Shown here piece by piece: positions 50,656 to 60,933 of a DNA stretch of 64,000 bases. Made by a program: the position numbers and the translations under genes. Positions within the stretch are counted from its first letter, which is position 1. Each line of letters opens with the position of its first letter. Source of the stretch: Streptomyces rubiginosohelvolus (GTDB taxonomy: Bacteria; Actinomycetota; Actinomycetes; Streptomycetales; Streptomycetaceae). The stretch is taken from positions 1,364,001-1,428,000 of the forward strand of contig NZ_BMTW01000001.1 of assembly GCF_014649875.1 (NCBI RefSeq). The letters run 5' to 3'. The notes under the pieces are model-generated. The model had not been told where the DNA came from. It saw only the letters and a list, made by a program, of their open reading frames with translations, and searched no databases.

Positions 50656-51954
50656 TCAGCCGGCCAGGAACGCCGTGAGCGCGTTCGCCAGCAGATACGG
50701 GTCGTCGGCCCCGCACAGCTCACGGGCGCTGTGCATCGAGAGGATCGCCACGCCGATGTCCACGGTCTGGATGCCGTGCCGGGCCGCGGTGATCGGCCCG
50801 ATGGTCGTGCCGCAGGGCATCGCGTTGTTGGACACGAAGCTCTGCCACGGCACGCCCGCCTTCTCGCAGGCCGCGGCGAACACCGCCCGGCCGCTGCCGT
50901 CGGTGGCGTACCGCATGTTGACGTTGACCTTCAGGATCGGCCCGCCGTTGGCGACCGGGTGGTGCGTCGGGTCGTGCCGCTCCGCGTAGTTGGGGTGCAC
51001 GGCGTGGCCGGTGTCGGAGGAGAGACAGACGGTTCCGGCGAAGGCGCGGGCGCGGTCCTCGTACGTGCCGCCGCGCGCGAACACCGAGCGCTCCAGCACC
51101 GAGCCCAGCAGCGGCCCGTCGGCGCCGGTGTCGGACTGCGAGCCGTTCTCCTCGTGGTCGAACGCCGCGAACACCGGGATGTACGGGATGTCGGCGTCGC
51201 TCTGCCCGGCGACGGCGGCCAGGGCGGCGGTCGCGGCGTGCACCGAGAGGAGGTTGTCCATCCGGGGCCCGGCCACCAGCTCCCGGTCCCGGCCCAGGTA
51301 GGAGGGCGGCTCGATGGCGTGCGGCATCAGGTCCCAGCCGGTGACGTCCTCCGCGTCGACCCCCGCCTCCTCCGCGACGAAGCGGATCAGGTCGCCCTCT
51401 TCCACATCGCCGAGTCCCCAGATCGGCTGCATGTGCTTCTGGCGGTCGAGCTTGAGCCCCTCGGTGTTGGCCGACCGGTCCAGGTGGACGGCCAGCTGCG
51501 GCACCCGCAGCAGCGCCCGGTCGATGTTGACCAGCCGGTGCGTGCCGTCGCGCAGCGAGATCCGCCCGGCCAGGCCCAGATCCCGGTCGAGCCAGGTGTT
51601 GAGTAGGGTGCCGCCGTAGACCTCGACGGCGATCTGGCGCCAGCCGTGCGCCCCGGTGTCGGGCAGCGGCTTCACCCGGAGGTTCGGGGAGTCGGTGTGC
51701 GCCCCCGCGATCCGGAACGGGGTGTGCGCCTCGGCGCCCTCCGGCACGTACCAGGCGACGATCGCCCCGCCGCGCAGCACGTACTTCCCGCCCGCCGAGC
51801 CGTCCCAGGCGGCGGTCTCCTCGACCTGCCGGAAGCCGGCCTCCGCCAGCCGGGCGGCGGCGTTGGCCACGGCGTGGTACGGGGACGGGCTGGCCGCCAG
51901 GAAGGTCATCAGGTCATCGGTGTGCGCACGGTCGAACCGGAGAGGGGAACTCAT
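50656..51954 (-). CDS. M18-family aminopeptidase
   Basis: A 432-aa cytosolic metallopeptidase that removes N-terminal (often acidic) residues. Two-zinc-site blocks: GAHTDSPNLRVKP (His and Asp), AFDHEENGSQSDTGADG (bridging Asp, Glu), SSDTGHAVHPNY and the C-terminal DIGVAILSMHSARE with the last His ligand. ATG 51954 is preceded by TACAGT seven nt upstream (leaderless type) and is favoured over GTG 51963. Confidence 0.93.
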   Translation of the reverse strand: MSSPLRFDRAHTDDLMTFLAASPSPYHAVANAAARLAEAGFRQVEETAAWDGSAGGKYVLRGGAIVAWYVPEGAEAHTPFRIAGAHTDSPNLRVKPLPDTGAHGWRQIAVEVYGGTLLNTWLDRDLGLAGRISLRDGTHRLVNIDRALLRVPQLAVHLDRSANTEGLKLDRQKHMQPIWGLGDVEEGDLIRFVAEEAGVDAEDVTGWDLMPHAIEPPSYLGRDRELVAGPRMDNLLSVHAATAALAAVAGQSDADIPYIPVFAAFDHEENGSQSDTGADGPLLGSVLERSVFARGGTYEDRARAFAGTVCLSSDTGHAVHPNYAERHDPTHHPVANGGPILKVNVNMRYATDGSGRAVFAAACEKAGVPWQSFVSNNAMPCGTTIGPITAARHGIQTVDIGVAILSMHSARELCGADDPYLLANALTAFLAG

Positions 51955-52040
51955 GTTCTTCACTGTAACGAGGACCCGGGGTCCGGTATCCGGTGACCGC
52001 GAGATCGGCGGCGCCCTCGCTCCCCGGTCCGCCGATCGTG

Positions 52041-52085
52041 CGACAGCGCCGCCGCCCGGACGGTCTCCGGGCGGCGGCGCTGTCG
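52041..52085 (-). terminator. Terminator after the acyl-CoA dehydrogenase gene
   Basis: A perfect 20-bp stem (52041-52060 with 52066-52085) and 5-nt loop, 25 bp past the dehydrogenase stop. Confidence 0.92.
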
Positions 52086-52109
52086 GATGTGCTGAGTTGC
52101 TGGGAGGTC

Positions 52110-53936
52110 CTAGAAGGCGGCCTCGTCCAGCTCCATCAGCGAGTTGTCGATCGACTCGGCGAGCGCGCGCTCGGTCGAGACGCCCGGCAGGACGTTCGCG
52201 GCGAAGAACTTCGCGGCGGCGATCTTGCCCTGGTAGAAGGGCACGTCCTTCGCGGAGGCGGTCGGCAGCTTCTCGGCCGCCACGGCCGCGCCCTTGAGCA
52301 GCAGGTAGCCGACGACGACATCGCCGGAGGCCATCAGCAGGCGGGTCGTGTTGAGGCCGACCTTGTAGATGTTCTTGACGTCCTCGCCGGTCGCGGTGAG
52401 GTCGGTGATCATCGTGCCGACGATCGCCTCCAGGTCCACGGCGGCCTTGGCGAGGGAGTCCAGCGCGGGGGCCAGCTCCTCGTTGCCCTGGGCGCCCGCG
52501 AGGAACTTCTTGATCTCCTCGGAGAGCGTGTTGAGCGAGGCGCCCTGGTCGCGGACGATCTTCCGGAAGAAGAAGTCCTGGCCCTGGATCGCGGTCGTGC
52601 CCTCGTAGAGGGTGTCGATCTTGGCGTCCCGGATGTACTGCTCGACCGGGTACTCCTGGAGGTAGCCGGAGCCGCCGAAGGTCTGGAGCGACTGCGCGAG
52701 CTGCTCGTAGGACTTCTCGGAGCCGTAGCCCTTCACGATCGGCAGCAGCAGGTCGTTGAGGCCGTTCAGCGCCTTGGCGTCCTCGCCCGCGGCCTCCTGC
52801 TCCTGGATCGCGTCCTGGACGGTGGCGGTGTACAGCACGAGGGAGCGCATGCCCTCGGCGTACGCCTTCTGCGTCATGAGCGAGCGGCGCACGTCGGGGT
52901 GGTGCGTGATGGTGACCTTGGGCGCCGTCTTGTCCATGAAGTTCGCCAGGTCCGGACCCTGGACGCGCTCCTTGGCGTACTCCAGGGCGTTCAGGTAGCC
53001 CGTGGAGAGGGTGGCGATGGCCTTCGTGCCGACCATCATGCGGGCGAACTCGATGATGCGGAACATCTGGCGGATGCCGTCGTGCTTGTCACCGATCAGC
53101 CAGCCCTTGGCGGGGTGCTGGTCGCCGAACGTCATCTCGCAGGTGTTGGACGCCTTGAGGCCCATCTTGTGCTCGACGTTCGTCGCGTACACGCCGTTGC
53201 GCTCGCCCAGCTCGCCGGTCGTCCAGTCGAAGTGGAACTTCGGGACCATGAAGAGCGAGAGGCCCTTGGTGCCCGGTCCTGCGCCCTCGGGGCGGGCCAG
53301 TACGTAGTGGATGATGTTCTCGGACATGTCGTGCTCGCCCGAGGTGATGAAGCGCTTCACACCCTCGATGTGCCAGGAGCCGTCCTCCTGCTGCACGGCC
53401 TTCGTCCGGCCGGCGCCCACGTCCGAGCCGGCGTCCGGCTCGGTCAGCACCATCGTCGAGCCCCACTGCTTCTCGACGGCGATCTCCGCGATCTTCTTCT
53501 GCTCCTCGTTGCCCTCGTCGAAGAGGATGCCGGCGAAGGCCGGGCCGGAGGAGTACATCCACACGGCCGGGTTCGAGCCGAGCAGCAGCTCCGCGTAGCC
53601 CCAGATCAGGGAGCGGGGAGAGGTGGTGCCGCCGATCTCCTCGGGCAGGCCCAGACGCCAGTACTCGGAGTCCATGAAGGCCTGGTACGACTTCCTGAAG
53701 CTCGCCGGGACCGGGGCGGTCTTGGTCTCCGGGTCGAAGACCGGCGGGTTGCGGTCGGCGTCGGCGAAGGAGTCGGCGAGCTCGTTCTCCGCGAGGCGGG
53801 CGATCTCGTCCAGGATGCTCTTCGCGGTGTCGACGTCCATCTCACCGAACGGACCGGTGCCGTACACCTTGTCGCGCCCGAGGACCTCGAAGAGGTTGAA
53901 CTCGATGTCGCGGAGATTCGACTTGTAGTGCCCCAT
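52110..53936 (-). CDS. Long acyl-CoA dehydrogenase with extra C-terminal domain (FadE5-like)
   Basis: A 608-aa flavoenzyme. [19 protein letters not shown] is the typical start of this larger subfamily. FAD/substrate motifs include [13 protein letters not shown] and FITSGEHDM; the catalytic Glu is in [17 protein letters not shown]; the extra C-terminal helical domain from about residue 470 aids dimerisation. It catalyses the first step of fatty acid beta-oxidation and resembles mycobacterial FadE5, which has broad chain-length use. It stands alone with its own terminator. Confidence 0.93.
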   Translation of the reverse strand: MGHYKSNLRDIEFNLFEVLGRDKVYGTGPFGEMDVDTAKSILDEIARLAENELADSFADADRNPPVFDPETKTAPVPASFRKSYQAFMDSEYWRLGLPEEIGGTTSPRSLIWGYAELLLGSNPAVWMYSSGPAFAGILFDEGNEEQKKIAEIAVEKQWGSTMVLTEPDAGSDVGAGRTKAVQQEDGSWHIEGVKRFITSGEHDMSENIIHYVLARPEGAGPGTKGLSLFMVPKFHFDWTTGELGERNGVYATNVEHKMGLKASNTCEMTFGDQHPAKGWLIGDKHDGIRQMFRIIEFARMMVGTKAIATLSTGYLNALEYAKERVQGPDLANFMDKTAPKVTITHHPDVRRSLMTQKAYAEGMRSLVLYTATVQDAIQEQEAAGEDAKALNGLNDLLLPIVKGYGSEKSYEQLAQSLQTFGGSGYLQEYPVEQYIRDAKIDTLYEGTTAIQGQDFFFRKIVRDQGASLNTLSEEIKKFLAGAQGNEELAPALDSLAKAAVDLEAIVGTMITDLTATGEDVKNIYKVGLNTTRLLMASGDVVVGYLLLKGAAVAAEKLPTASAKDVPFYQGKIAAAKFFAANVLPGVSTERALAESIDNSLMELDEAAF

Positions 53937-54091
53937 GGGAAGGCTCCGTAATCAATAGCAGTGGCGCCACAGCGCCCCGGGGAGTGATGCGGGTCGGGCG
54001 ACAGGCAGGCGTGGGTCTATCAGCTGACCTCTCCGATGATGCTACCCGTCAGTAATAAGGCGCAACCCCTCAAGCCGGAGATGTGTCCGAT

Positions 54092-54097
54092 TACTCT
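54092..54097 (+). promoter_or_regulatory. Leaderless-type -10 box
   Basis: TACTCT seven nt before ATG 54105. Confidence 0.55.
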
Positions 54098-54104
54098 TTG
54101 CAGC

Positions 54105-54572
54105 ATGTACGGCTACGACCAGAACCCTGGTGCTCAGCAGCAGATGGGTCAGATGGGCCAGATGGGTCAGATGGGCGGCGGCTACGGGGAGCAGCCGCTG
54201 TATCCCGAACCGTCGCCGCCCTCCCTGGCCGACGCGGTCCGGGCCTTCACCACCGGCTCCCTCTCCGCCGAGGACTTCCAGCAGATCTTCGCGACGTCGA
54301 AGGTCTACTGCCCGCGCGGCGACAACCCCGGCTTCCTGGCGCTGCACAACACGCAGCAGCCGGTGATCCCGATGTTCACCACGCTCAAGGAGCTGCGGCG
54401 GTACGCGGGCAAGGAGTCGAAGTACTTCGTGATCACCGGGGCCGAGGTGATCGACCTGCTGCCGACGGGGTACGGCTTCGTCCTGGACATGGAGGGCGAC
54501 CACCGGATGGTCTTCGACGCCAAGGCCGTCGAGCAGATGGTCGACTTCGCGATGCGCCGTATGTACGGCTAG
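54105..54572 (+). CDS. SseB-domain protein
   Basis: A 155-aa protein. The N-terminal 35 residues are Gln/Gly/Met-rich with a repeated MGQ unit. The rest is an SseB-like domain: VYCPRGDNPGFLALH, VIPMFTTLKELRRYAG, and VIDLLPTGYGFVLDM. In enterobacteria SseB was linked to serine metabolism, but actinobacterial members are uncharacterised. Start as for the leaderless box. Confidence 0.82.
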   Translation: MYGYDQNPGAQQQMGQMGQMGQMGGGYGEQPLYPEPSPPSLADAVRAFTTGSLSAEDFQQIFATSKVYCPRGDNPGFLALHNTQQPVIPMFTTLKELRRYAGKESKYFVITGAEVIDLLPTGYGFVLDMEGDHRMVFDAKAVEQMVDFAMRRMYG

Positions 54573-54620
54573 GGGTTCGGGGTGTCCGTGGGTTTCTGAC
54601 CTGCGGTTTCTTCTGTCGGG

Positions 54621-54653
54621 CGAGGGCCCGCGCCGACTCGGCGCGGGCCCTCG
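54621..54653 (+). terminator. Terminator after the SseB-domain gene
   Basis: A G/C-rich perfect inverted repeat with arms of up to 16 bp (54621-54636 with 54638-54653), about 50 nt past the stop. Confidence 0.82.
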
Positions 54654-54750
54654 GTCTGTCGCGGCCGCCCTCCGGGAATGCGCGACGCCTTGCAGGATGT
54701 TCACCATTCAACTAAATTGATTTCAGAACACTCGCCCGGAGGTGGCTCCC

Positions 54751-55513
54751 ATGCCCGCAGTGACTGTCGACAACCCGCTGACCCTGCCCAAGGTGGCGGC
54801 TTCGGGTGACGCCGTGGCCCACGTACCTGATCGACGGGACCTTCATCCACCAGGACTCCAACGGTGGCGGCGGCACCATCGAGAACGGCGACACCCAGTG
54901 GATGACCGCCGGCTCGGGCCTGCTGCACATCGAGGCCCCGCCGGAGTCGCTCGTCCAGTCCGGCGGCCTCTTCCACGGCCTCCAGCTCTGGGTGAACCTG
55001 CCCAAGGCCGACAAGATGATGAACCCGCGCTACCAGGACATCCGCGGTGGCGAGGTCCAGCTCCTCGCCTCCCCGGACGGCGGCGCGCTGCTCCGCGTCA
55101 TCGCCGGTGAACTCGACGGCCACCAGGGCCCGGGCATCACCCACACCCCGATCACGATGATCCACGCCACCGTCCGGCCCGGCGCCGAGGTGACCCTGCC
55201 GTGGCGCGAGGACTTCAACGGCCTCGCGTACGTCCTGGCCGGGCGCGGCACGGTCGGTGCGGAGCGCCGTCCGGTCGCGATGGGCCAGACCGCGGTGTTC
55301 GGGGCCGGCGGTTCGCTGACCGTCCGCGCGGACGAGCGGCAGGACGGCCACACCCCGGACCTGGAGGTGGTCCTCCTCGGCGGACGCCCGATCCGGGAGC
55401 CGATGGCCCACTACGGACCGTTCGTGATGAACAGTCAGGCCGAACTGAAGCAGGCCTTCGAGGACTTCCAGGCCGGCCGCCTGGGCACGGTCCCCGCAGT
55501 CCACGGTATGTGA
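54751..55513 (+). pseudogene. Pirin gene with an internal deletion and frameshift
   Basis: The true start appears to be ATG 54751, with GGAGG at 54738-54742 and the family N-terminus MPAVTVDNPLTLPKVAA. Near 54805-54825 the frame breaks: the pirin sequence continues in another frame as TYLIDGTFIHQDS and runs to VPAVHGM. Missing between them is the usual block of roughly 60-70 residues that holds the HPHRG metal-binding motif. The later LLHIEAP ligands remain. A 235-aa product from GTG 54806 is possible but would lack two metal ligands. A sequencing error alone cannot explain the large loss. Confidence 0.8.
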
Positions 55514-55529
55514 CGCTCCGTCACCCGTA

Positions 55530-55563
55530 CGGGGTGCGTCGGCGGGCCCGCCGACGCACCCCG
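55530..55563. terminator. Hairpin terminator after the pirin gene
   Basis: A perfect 34-bp palindrome (17-bp arms 55530-55546 and 55547-55563) 17 nt past the pirin stop. Confidence 0.82.
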
Positions 55564-55578
55564 TGATCGGCTGGGAGG

Positions 55579-56691
55579 GTGCCCGCATCCAAGCCCCTCC
55601 TGCCCGACAGCGCCCGCCGCGCCGCCGCCTGGTGCGGGGTGGTCCTGCTCGTCGCGGGCGTCGCCGCCGTCGCGATCTGGCTGGTCGTCGCCCTCAAGAC
55701 CGCGGTCACCCCGGTGCTGCTGGCCCTCCTCGGCACCGCCCTGCTCGGCCCCGTCCACCGCTGGCTCATCGCGCGCCGCCTCAACCGTTCGCTGGCCGCG
55801 GGGCTGACCTGCGCCGCACTCGTCGCGGTGGTCGGCGGCGCCGGGTACATCGTCGTCACCGCCCTCGTCGACTCCGGCGACCAGATCGTCGCCTCGCTGA
55901 AGGACGCGGGCCAGTGGGTCGTCGACCACCTGGAGATCGCCGGGGCCACGGACGTCGACGATCTGGCCGACAACGCGAAGGGCCTGGTCGAGAAGTTCGG
56001 GGCGAGCGCGGCGGGCGGGCTGCTCAGTGGCATCAGCCTGATCGGTTCGCTGGTGGCGACCAGCGTGCTGGCCCTGCTGCTGACGTTCTTCTTCCTGCGC
56101 GATTCGGACCGGGCCGTGAACCTGGCGCACACGGTGGCCCCGCGCGGCACGGGTGACCTGGTGGAGGCCATGGGGCGGCGGGCGTTCGAGGCCGTCGAGG
56201 GCTTCATGCGCGGCACCACGTTCATCGCCCTGATCGACGCCGTGTGCATCACGGTGGGCCTGCTGATCCTGGACGTGCCGGGGGCGGTGGGGCTCGGCGC
56301 GCTGGTCTTCGTCGGCGCGTACATCCCGTACCTGGGGGCGTTCCTCTCCGGCGCGGTGGCGGTGCTGGTCGCGCTGGCGGACCGGGGGTTCGTGATCGCC
56401 CTGTGGGCGCTGGGGGTGGTGCTCGCGGTCCAGGTGCTGGAGGGCCATGTGCTCCAGCCGATGATCCAGAGCCGTACGGTCCAGATGCACCCCGCGATGA
56501 TCATGATCGCCCTGACGGCGGGAGCGAGCGTGGCCGGGCTGATGGGGATGCTGCTGGCGGTCCCGCTGTGCGCGGCGGCTTTCGGAGTCCTGGGCGAACT
56601 GCGCGGGAGGTCCGGGGGCCCCGAGAACCCCGCCCCGCCGGAGACCGGCCCCGGCCCGTCGGGCACCCCTCCTAGCCCGTCCGGCGCTTGA
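55579..56691 (+). CDS. AI-2E family (PerM-like) transporter
   Basis: A 370-aa membrane protein with about seven or eight helices. Family blocks: GVVLLVAGVAAVAIWLVVALK at the start, RGTTFIALIDAVCITVGLLIL, and GAYIPYLGAFLSGAVAVLVAL, then the C-terminal VLEGHVLQPMIQSRTVQMHP. Substrates in this family range from autoinducer-2 to ions; the substrate here is unknown. GTG 55579 is a tentative start, with GGGAGG directly adjoining. The stop lies in a dispersed repeat. Confidence 0.87.
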   Translation: MPASKPLLPDSARRAAAWCGVVLLVAGVAAVAIWLVVALKTAVTPVLLALLGTALLGPVHRWLIARRLNRSLAAGLTCAALVAVVGGAGYIVVTALVDSGDQIVASLKDAGQWVVDHLEIAGATDVDDLADNAKGLVEKFGASAAGGLLSGISLIGSLVATSVLALLLTFFFLRDSDRAVNLAHTVAPRGTGDLVEAMGRRAFEAVEGFMRGTTFIALIDAVCITVGLLILDVPGAVGLGALVFVGAYIPYLGAFLSGAVAVLVALADRGFVIALWALGVVLAVQVLEGHVLQPMIQSRTVQMHPAMIMIALTAGASVAGLMGMLLAVPLCAAAFGVLGELRGRSGGPENPAPPETGPGPSGTPPSPSGA

Positions 56692-56781
56692 GGACGGAAC
56701 CGTCGCGCCCGTGGGCCCGCGCTTGCTGTGGGCCGGGGCCCGGCAGACCCAGACCGTCCGGCGCTTGAGGACGGAACCGTC
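56678..56781. repeat. Pair of dispersed Streptomyces intergenic repeats
   Basis: Two identical 27-bp units (56678-56704 and 56755-56781) containing CCGGCGCTTGAGGACGG. Each can fold into a short hairpin (CGTCC/GGACG). The motif resembles a hairpin repeat I recall as common in Streptomyces intergenic DNA. The first overlaps the transporter stop codon. Confidence 0.75.
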
Positions 56782-56833
56782 ACGGAGACGAGCCCGAGCT
56801 CCCGGAGAGCCACGGCCCGGGGCCCTCACCCGC

Positions 56834-58951
56834 TCAAAGAACCCCCGGCTCATCCGACTCGTACAGCTCGAACCAGATCGACTTGCCCTCCCCCCGCGGA
56901 TCCACCCCCCACGCGTCCGCCAGCATCTCCATCAGCAGCAGACCCCGCCCGCTGGACGCCATCTCCCCCGGCCGCCGCTTGTGCGGCAGCTCGTCGCTGG
57001 CGTCGGCGACCTCGACCCGCAGCCGCCGTTCACCCTGCTCGCCGGAGACCTCCGCCACCATCAGCGCGTCCCCGTCCGTGTGGACGAGCACGTTGGTGGC
57101 CATCTCGGAGACCATCAGGACCGCCGAGTCGACCTGCTCGGGGTCGCTCCAGTCGTGCAGCAGCTCCCGCACCAGCTGCCGCCCCACCGAGATCCGCTCC
57201 GGCTCGGCCTGCGCGATGGTCAGGACACTCCGGCGCGCCGCCGTTTCCGGGGCCGGGGCGCTCTCACGCCGCAGCACCAGGACCGCGATGTCGTCCTCCC
57301 GCCGGTCCGCGAGCGGTCCCGTCGTGTAGTGCGAGGTCGGCCCGTGCACGGCTTGGACCAGGGAGTCGGCGAGCTGTTCCAGGTCCTCCACCGGCTTCTC
57401 CAGGACCGGGCGCAGCCGGGTCCAGCCGGTCGCCATGTCGTGCCCGCCGGTCTCGATGAGGCCGTCCGTGCACAGCATGATCGTCTCGCCGGGTTCCAGG
57501 ACCACCCGGGTGGTGGGGTAGTCGGAGTCCGTCTCGATCCCGAGCGGCAGCCCCCCGGCCGTCTGCCGGATCACCGCGGTCCCGTCGGCGCTGATCACCA
57601 CCGGGTCGGGGTGGCCCGCGCGGGCGATGTCCAGGGTCCCGGCCTCCGGGTCGACCTCGGCGTACAGGCAGGTGGCGAAGCGCGGAGCCGGGGGTTCCTC
57701 GTCGCCCTCGACGCTCTCGTACGCGTCGGTGAGCCCGGAAAGGAAGCGCGAGGCCCGGGCGAGCACGGCGTCCGGGCGGTGCCCCTCGGACGCGTAGGCG
57801 CGCAGGGCGATGCGGAGCTGGCCCATCAGTCCGGCGGCCCGTACGTCATGGCCCTGGACGTCGCCGATGACCAGGGCGATACGGCCGTTGGGCAGCGGGA
57901 TCATGTCGTACCAGTCGCCGCCCACCTGGAGCCCGCCGCCGGTCGGCACGTACCGCGCGGCCACCGTCATCCCGGGGATCTCCGGGCCCAGGGTCGGCAT
58001 CATCGAGCGCTGGAGCCCCAGCGACAGTTCGCGTTCCGTCTCGGCTACCCCGGCGCGGGCCAGGGCCTGGGCGAGCATCCGGGCGACCGTCGAGAGCACC
58101 GCGCGCTCGTCGGGGGAGAACCCCACCGGGTGCTGGAACCCGGCCATCCAGGCGCCCATCGTGCGACCGGACGACACCAGGGGCAGGAAGGCCCAGGACT
58201 GCCGCCCGAAGCGCCTGGCGAGCGGCCAGGTGGCCGGATAGCGGCGGCGGTACTCGTCGGGGGAGGGCAGGTAGATCGCGCGGCCGGTGCGGACGACCTC
58301 GGCGGCCGGGTAGTCGGTGTCCAGGGGCATGTCGGTGAAGGGTTCCTCGTCCCCGATGTTGTGCCCGTGGTGCCCGATGATCGTCAGCCGCTCCCCGGCG
58401 GAGCCGAAGACCGCGAGGCCGTCCGGGGAGAAGCCCGGCATGGACAGGGACCCGGCGACCCGCAGCACCTCCGCGGTGGACCGGGCCTCGGCCAGCGCCC
58501 GCCCGGCGTCCAGCAGGAACGCCTCCCGGGACCGCCGCCAGTCCCCGGTGATCGGCGTGTGGGCGGCGTCGGTGGCGCCGGGCTGCGGCTCGGCGACCTC
58601 CTGGAGCGTGCCGTAGAGGACATAGGCCTCGCTGTCGGCGTCCTCGTCCGTCCGGAAGACCGGCTTGGAGCGGCTGCGCACGGTACGCAGGACCTGCCCG
58701 CGCTCGTCCACGATCCGCAGCCGCGCCTCGGCGAGGCTGCCCTCGGCGACCGCGAGGTTCACCACCCCGTAGATCTCGTTCCAGTCGACCGGGTGGAAAC
58801 GGGAGCGCACCGCCGCCTCCCGGTAGCTGCCGGGCTCGGGAGGCAGGCCGAGGAGCCGGGCCGCCTCCGCGTCGAGCGTGACCGTGCCGGCTGCGTTGTC
58901 CCAGCGCCACAGGCCCGTCGCGATCGCGGCCAGGACTTCCTCGGTGCGCAT
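56834..58951 (-). CDS. PAS/GAF-SpoIIE phosphatase with an anti-sigma-type ATPase domain
   Basis: A 705-aa cytosolic multidomain protein. Residues about 1-120 resemble a PAS domain (GLWRWDNAAGTVTLDAEAARLLGL), about 145-310 a GAF domain, and about 330-545 a SpoIIE/PP2C phosphatase (GGDWYDMIPLPNGRIALVIGD with metal-binding Asp, CTDGLIETGG, DDIAVLVLR). The C-terminal HATPase_c (SEMATNVLVHTDGDALMV, GRGLLLMEMLADAWGV) resembles RsbW-type kinases. Such proteins both phosphorylate and dephosphorylate anti-anti-sigma factors in stress and development switches. No partner sigma factor is adjacent. Confidence 0.92.
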   Translation of the reverse strand: MRTEEVLAAIATGLWRWDNAAGTVTLDAEAARLLGLPPEPGSYREAAVRSRFHPVDWNEIYGVVNLAVAEGSLAEARLRIVDERGQVLRTVRSRSKPVFRTDEDADSEAYVLYGTLQEVAEPQPGATDAAHTPITGDWRRSREAFLLDAGRALAEARSTAEVLRVAGSLSMPGFSPDGLAVFGSAGERLTIIGHHGHNIGDEEPFTDMPLDTDYPAAEVVRTGRAIYLPSPDEYRRRYPATWPLARRFGRQSWAFLPLVSSGRTMGAWMAGFQHPVGFSPDERAVLSTVARMLAQALARAGVAETERELSLGLQRSMMPTLGPEIPGMTVAARYVPTGGGLQVGGDWYDMIPLPNGRIALVIGDVQGHDVRAAGLMGQLRIALRAYASEGHRPDAVLARASRFLSGLTDAYESVEGDEEPPAPRFATCLYAEVDPEAGTLDIARAGHPDPVVISADGTAVIRQTAGGLPLGIETDSDYPTTRVVLEPGETIMLCTDGLIETGGHDMATGWTRLRPVLEKPVEDLEQLADSLVQAVHGPTSHYTTGPLADRREDDIAVLVLRRESAPAPETAARRSVLTIAQAEPERISVGRQLVRELLHDWSDPEQVDSAVLMVSEMATNVLVHTDGDALMVAEVSGEQGERRLRVEVADASDELPHKRRPGEMASSGRGLLLMEMLADAWGVDPRGEGKSIWFELYESDEPGVL

Positions 58952-59115
58952 TGCCCCACTTTAGGAAGATGTGCTCGGTGGACGCCACCGAGAGGCGGCC
59001 ACCTGCCCAGGGGGCGGCGGGTGCGGCGGACAAAGGGAAATGAAGCCCCCCGGCCCCGGGCGGTAGCCTGGGTAGGCTCAATCCCCACCTAACCGCGAAG
59101 ACTGGATGAACGACG

Positions 59116-60909
59116 ATGCATCGGTACAGGTCCCACACCTGCGGCGAGCTCCGCGCCTCTGACGTCGGCACCGACGTCCGGCTGAGCGGCTGGCTGCACA
59201 ATCGCCGAGACCTGGGCGGCATCCTCTTCATCGATCTGCGCGACCACTACGGTCTGGTGCAGCTCGTCGCCCGCCCCGGCACCCCCGGCAACGAGGCCCT
59301 GGCGAAGCTCACCAAGGAGACCGTCGTCCGGATCGACGGCAAGGTCTCCGCGCGTGGCGCGGACAACGTCAACCCGGAGCTCCCGACCGGCGAGATCGAG
59401 ATCGAGGTCTCCGAGGTCGAGGTGCTCGGCGAGGCCGCCCCGCTGCCCTTCACGATCAACACCGAGGACGGCGTCAACGAGGAGCGCCGCCTGGAGTACC
59501 GCTTCCTCGACCTGCGGCGCGAGCGCATGCACCGCAACATCATGCTGCGCTCGGCCGTGATCGCCTCCATCCGCTCCAAGATGGTGGCCCTCGGCTTCAA
59601 CGAGATGGCGACCCCGATCCTCACCGCGACCTCCCCCGAGGGCGCTCGTGACTTCGTCGTCCCGTCCCGGCTGAACCCCGGCAAGTTCTACGCGCTGCCG
59701 CAGGCCCCGCAGCAGTTCAAGCAGCTGCTGATGATCTCGGGCTTCGACCGCTACTTCCAGATCGCGCCCTGCTTCCGTGACGAGGACGCCCGCGCGGACC
59801 GCTCGCCGGGCGAGTTCTACCAGCTCGACGTCGAGATGTCCTTCGTCGAGCAGGAGGACGTCTTCCAGCCGATCGAGAAGCTGATGACCGAGCTCTTCAC
59901 CGAGTTCGGCAACGGCCGCGAGGTCACCTCGCCGTTCCCGCGCATCCCGTTCCGCGAGTCGATGCTGAAGTACGGCAACGACAAGCCGGACCTGCGCGCC
60001 AAGCTGGAGCTCGTCGACATCTCCGACGTCTTCGCCGACTCCGGCTTCAAGGCGTTCGCCGGCAAGCACGTCCGCGCGCTGCCGGTCCCGGACACCGCGG
60101 GCCAGTCCCGGAAGTTCTTCGACGGTCTCGGTGAGTACGCCGTCGAGCACGGCGCCAAGGGCCTGGCCTGGGTGCGCGTGGGCGAGGACGGCACGCTGGC
60201 CGGACCGATCGCCAAGTTCCTCACCGAGACCGACGTCAAGACGCTCACCGAGCGCCTCTCGCTGGTCCCGGGCCACGCCGTCTTCTTCGGCGCGGGCGAG
60301 TTCGACGAGGTCTCCAAGATCATGTCGGCGGTCCGGGTCGAGGCCGCCAAGCGTGCCGGCCACTTCGAGGAGGGCGTCTTCCGGTTCTGCTGGATCGTCG
60401 ACTTCCCGATGTACGAGCGGGACGAGGAGACCGGCAAGATCGACTTCTCGCACAACCCCTTCTCGATGCCTCAGGGCGGCCTCGCCGACCTGGAGGAGAA
60501 GGACCCGCTGGACATCCTCGCCTGGCAGTACGACATCGTCTGCAACGGCATCGAGCTGTCCTCGGGCGCCATCCGTAACCACGAGCCCGAGCTGATGCTC
60601 AAGGCCTTCGAGATCGCCGGCTACGACCGCGAGACCGTCGAGCACGAGTTCGCGGGCATGCTCCGCGCGTTCCGCCTCGGCGCCCCGCCGCACGGTGGCA
60701 TCGCCCCCGGCGTCGACCGCATCGTCATGCTGCTCGCGGACGAGCCGAACATCCGCGAGACCATCGCCTTCCCGCTCAACGGCAACGCCCAGGACCTGAT
60801 GATGGGCGCCCCGACCGAGCTGGACGAGACCCGTCTGCGCGAGCTGAACATCCAGCTGCGCAAGCCGGTCGCCGCGAAGGGTGCGTCGGAGAAGCCCTCC
60901 GACCAGTAG
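59116..60909 (+). CDS. aspS: Aspartyl-tRNA synthetase
   Basis: A 597-aa class IIb synthetase of the bacterial type. An OB-fold anticodon-binding domain ([21 protein letters not shown], by position residues about 18-38), class II motif 2 ([16 protein letters not shown]), the bacterial GAD insertion, and motif 3 ([13 protein letters not shown]) are all present. It charges tRNA-Asp; whether it also charges tRNA-Asn cannot be decided from this window. A TAGGCT at about 59073 may be its -10. parS site 4 and a terminator follow. Confidence 0.97.
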   Translation: MHRYRSHTCGELRASDVGTDVRLSGWLHNRRDLGGILFIDLRDHYGLVQLVARPGTPGNEALAKLTKETVVRIDGKVSARGADNVNPELPTGEIEIEVSEVEVLGEAAPLPFTINTEDGVNEERRLEYRFLDLRRERMHRNIMLRSAVIASIRSKMVALGFNEMATPILTATSPEGARDFVVPSRLNPGKFYALPQAPQQFKQLLMISGFDRYFQIAPCFRDEDARADRSPGEFYQLDVEMSFVEQEDVFQPIEKLMTELFTEFGNGREVTSPFPRIPFRESMLKYGNDKPDLRAKLELVDISDVFADSGFKAFAGKHVRALPVPDTAGQSRKFFDGLGEYAVEHGAKGLAWVRVGEDGTLAGPIAKFLTETDVKTLTERLSLVPGHAVFFGAGEFDEVSKIMSAVRVEAAKRAGHFEEGVFRFCWIVDFPMYERDEETGKIDFSHNPFSMPQGGLADLEEKDPLDILAWQYDIVCNGIELSSGAIRNHEPELMLKAFEIAGYDRETVEHEFAGMLRAFRLGAPPHGGIAPGVDRIVMLLADEPNIRETIAFPLNGNAQDLMMGAPTELDETRLRELNIQLRKPVAAKGASEKPSDQ

Positions 60910-60933
60910 TTCGTACGGTCCCGCTCTGCGGAT

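Noticed and set aside
54130..54180. Short repeats of ATGGGTCAG considered as a possible tandem-repeat or CRISPR-like element
   Set aside because: They encode the MGQ repeat of the SseB-domain protein in frame; no spacers or cas genes are present.
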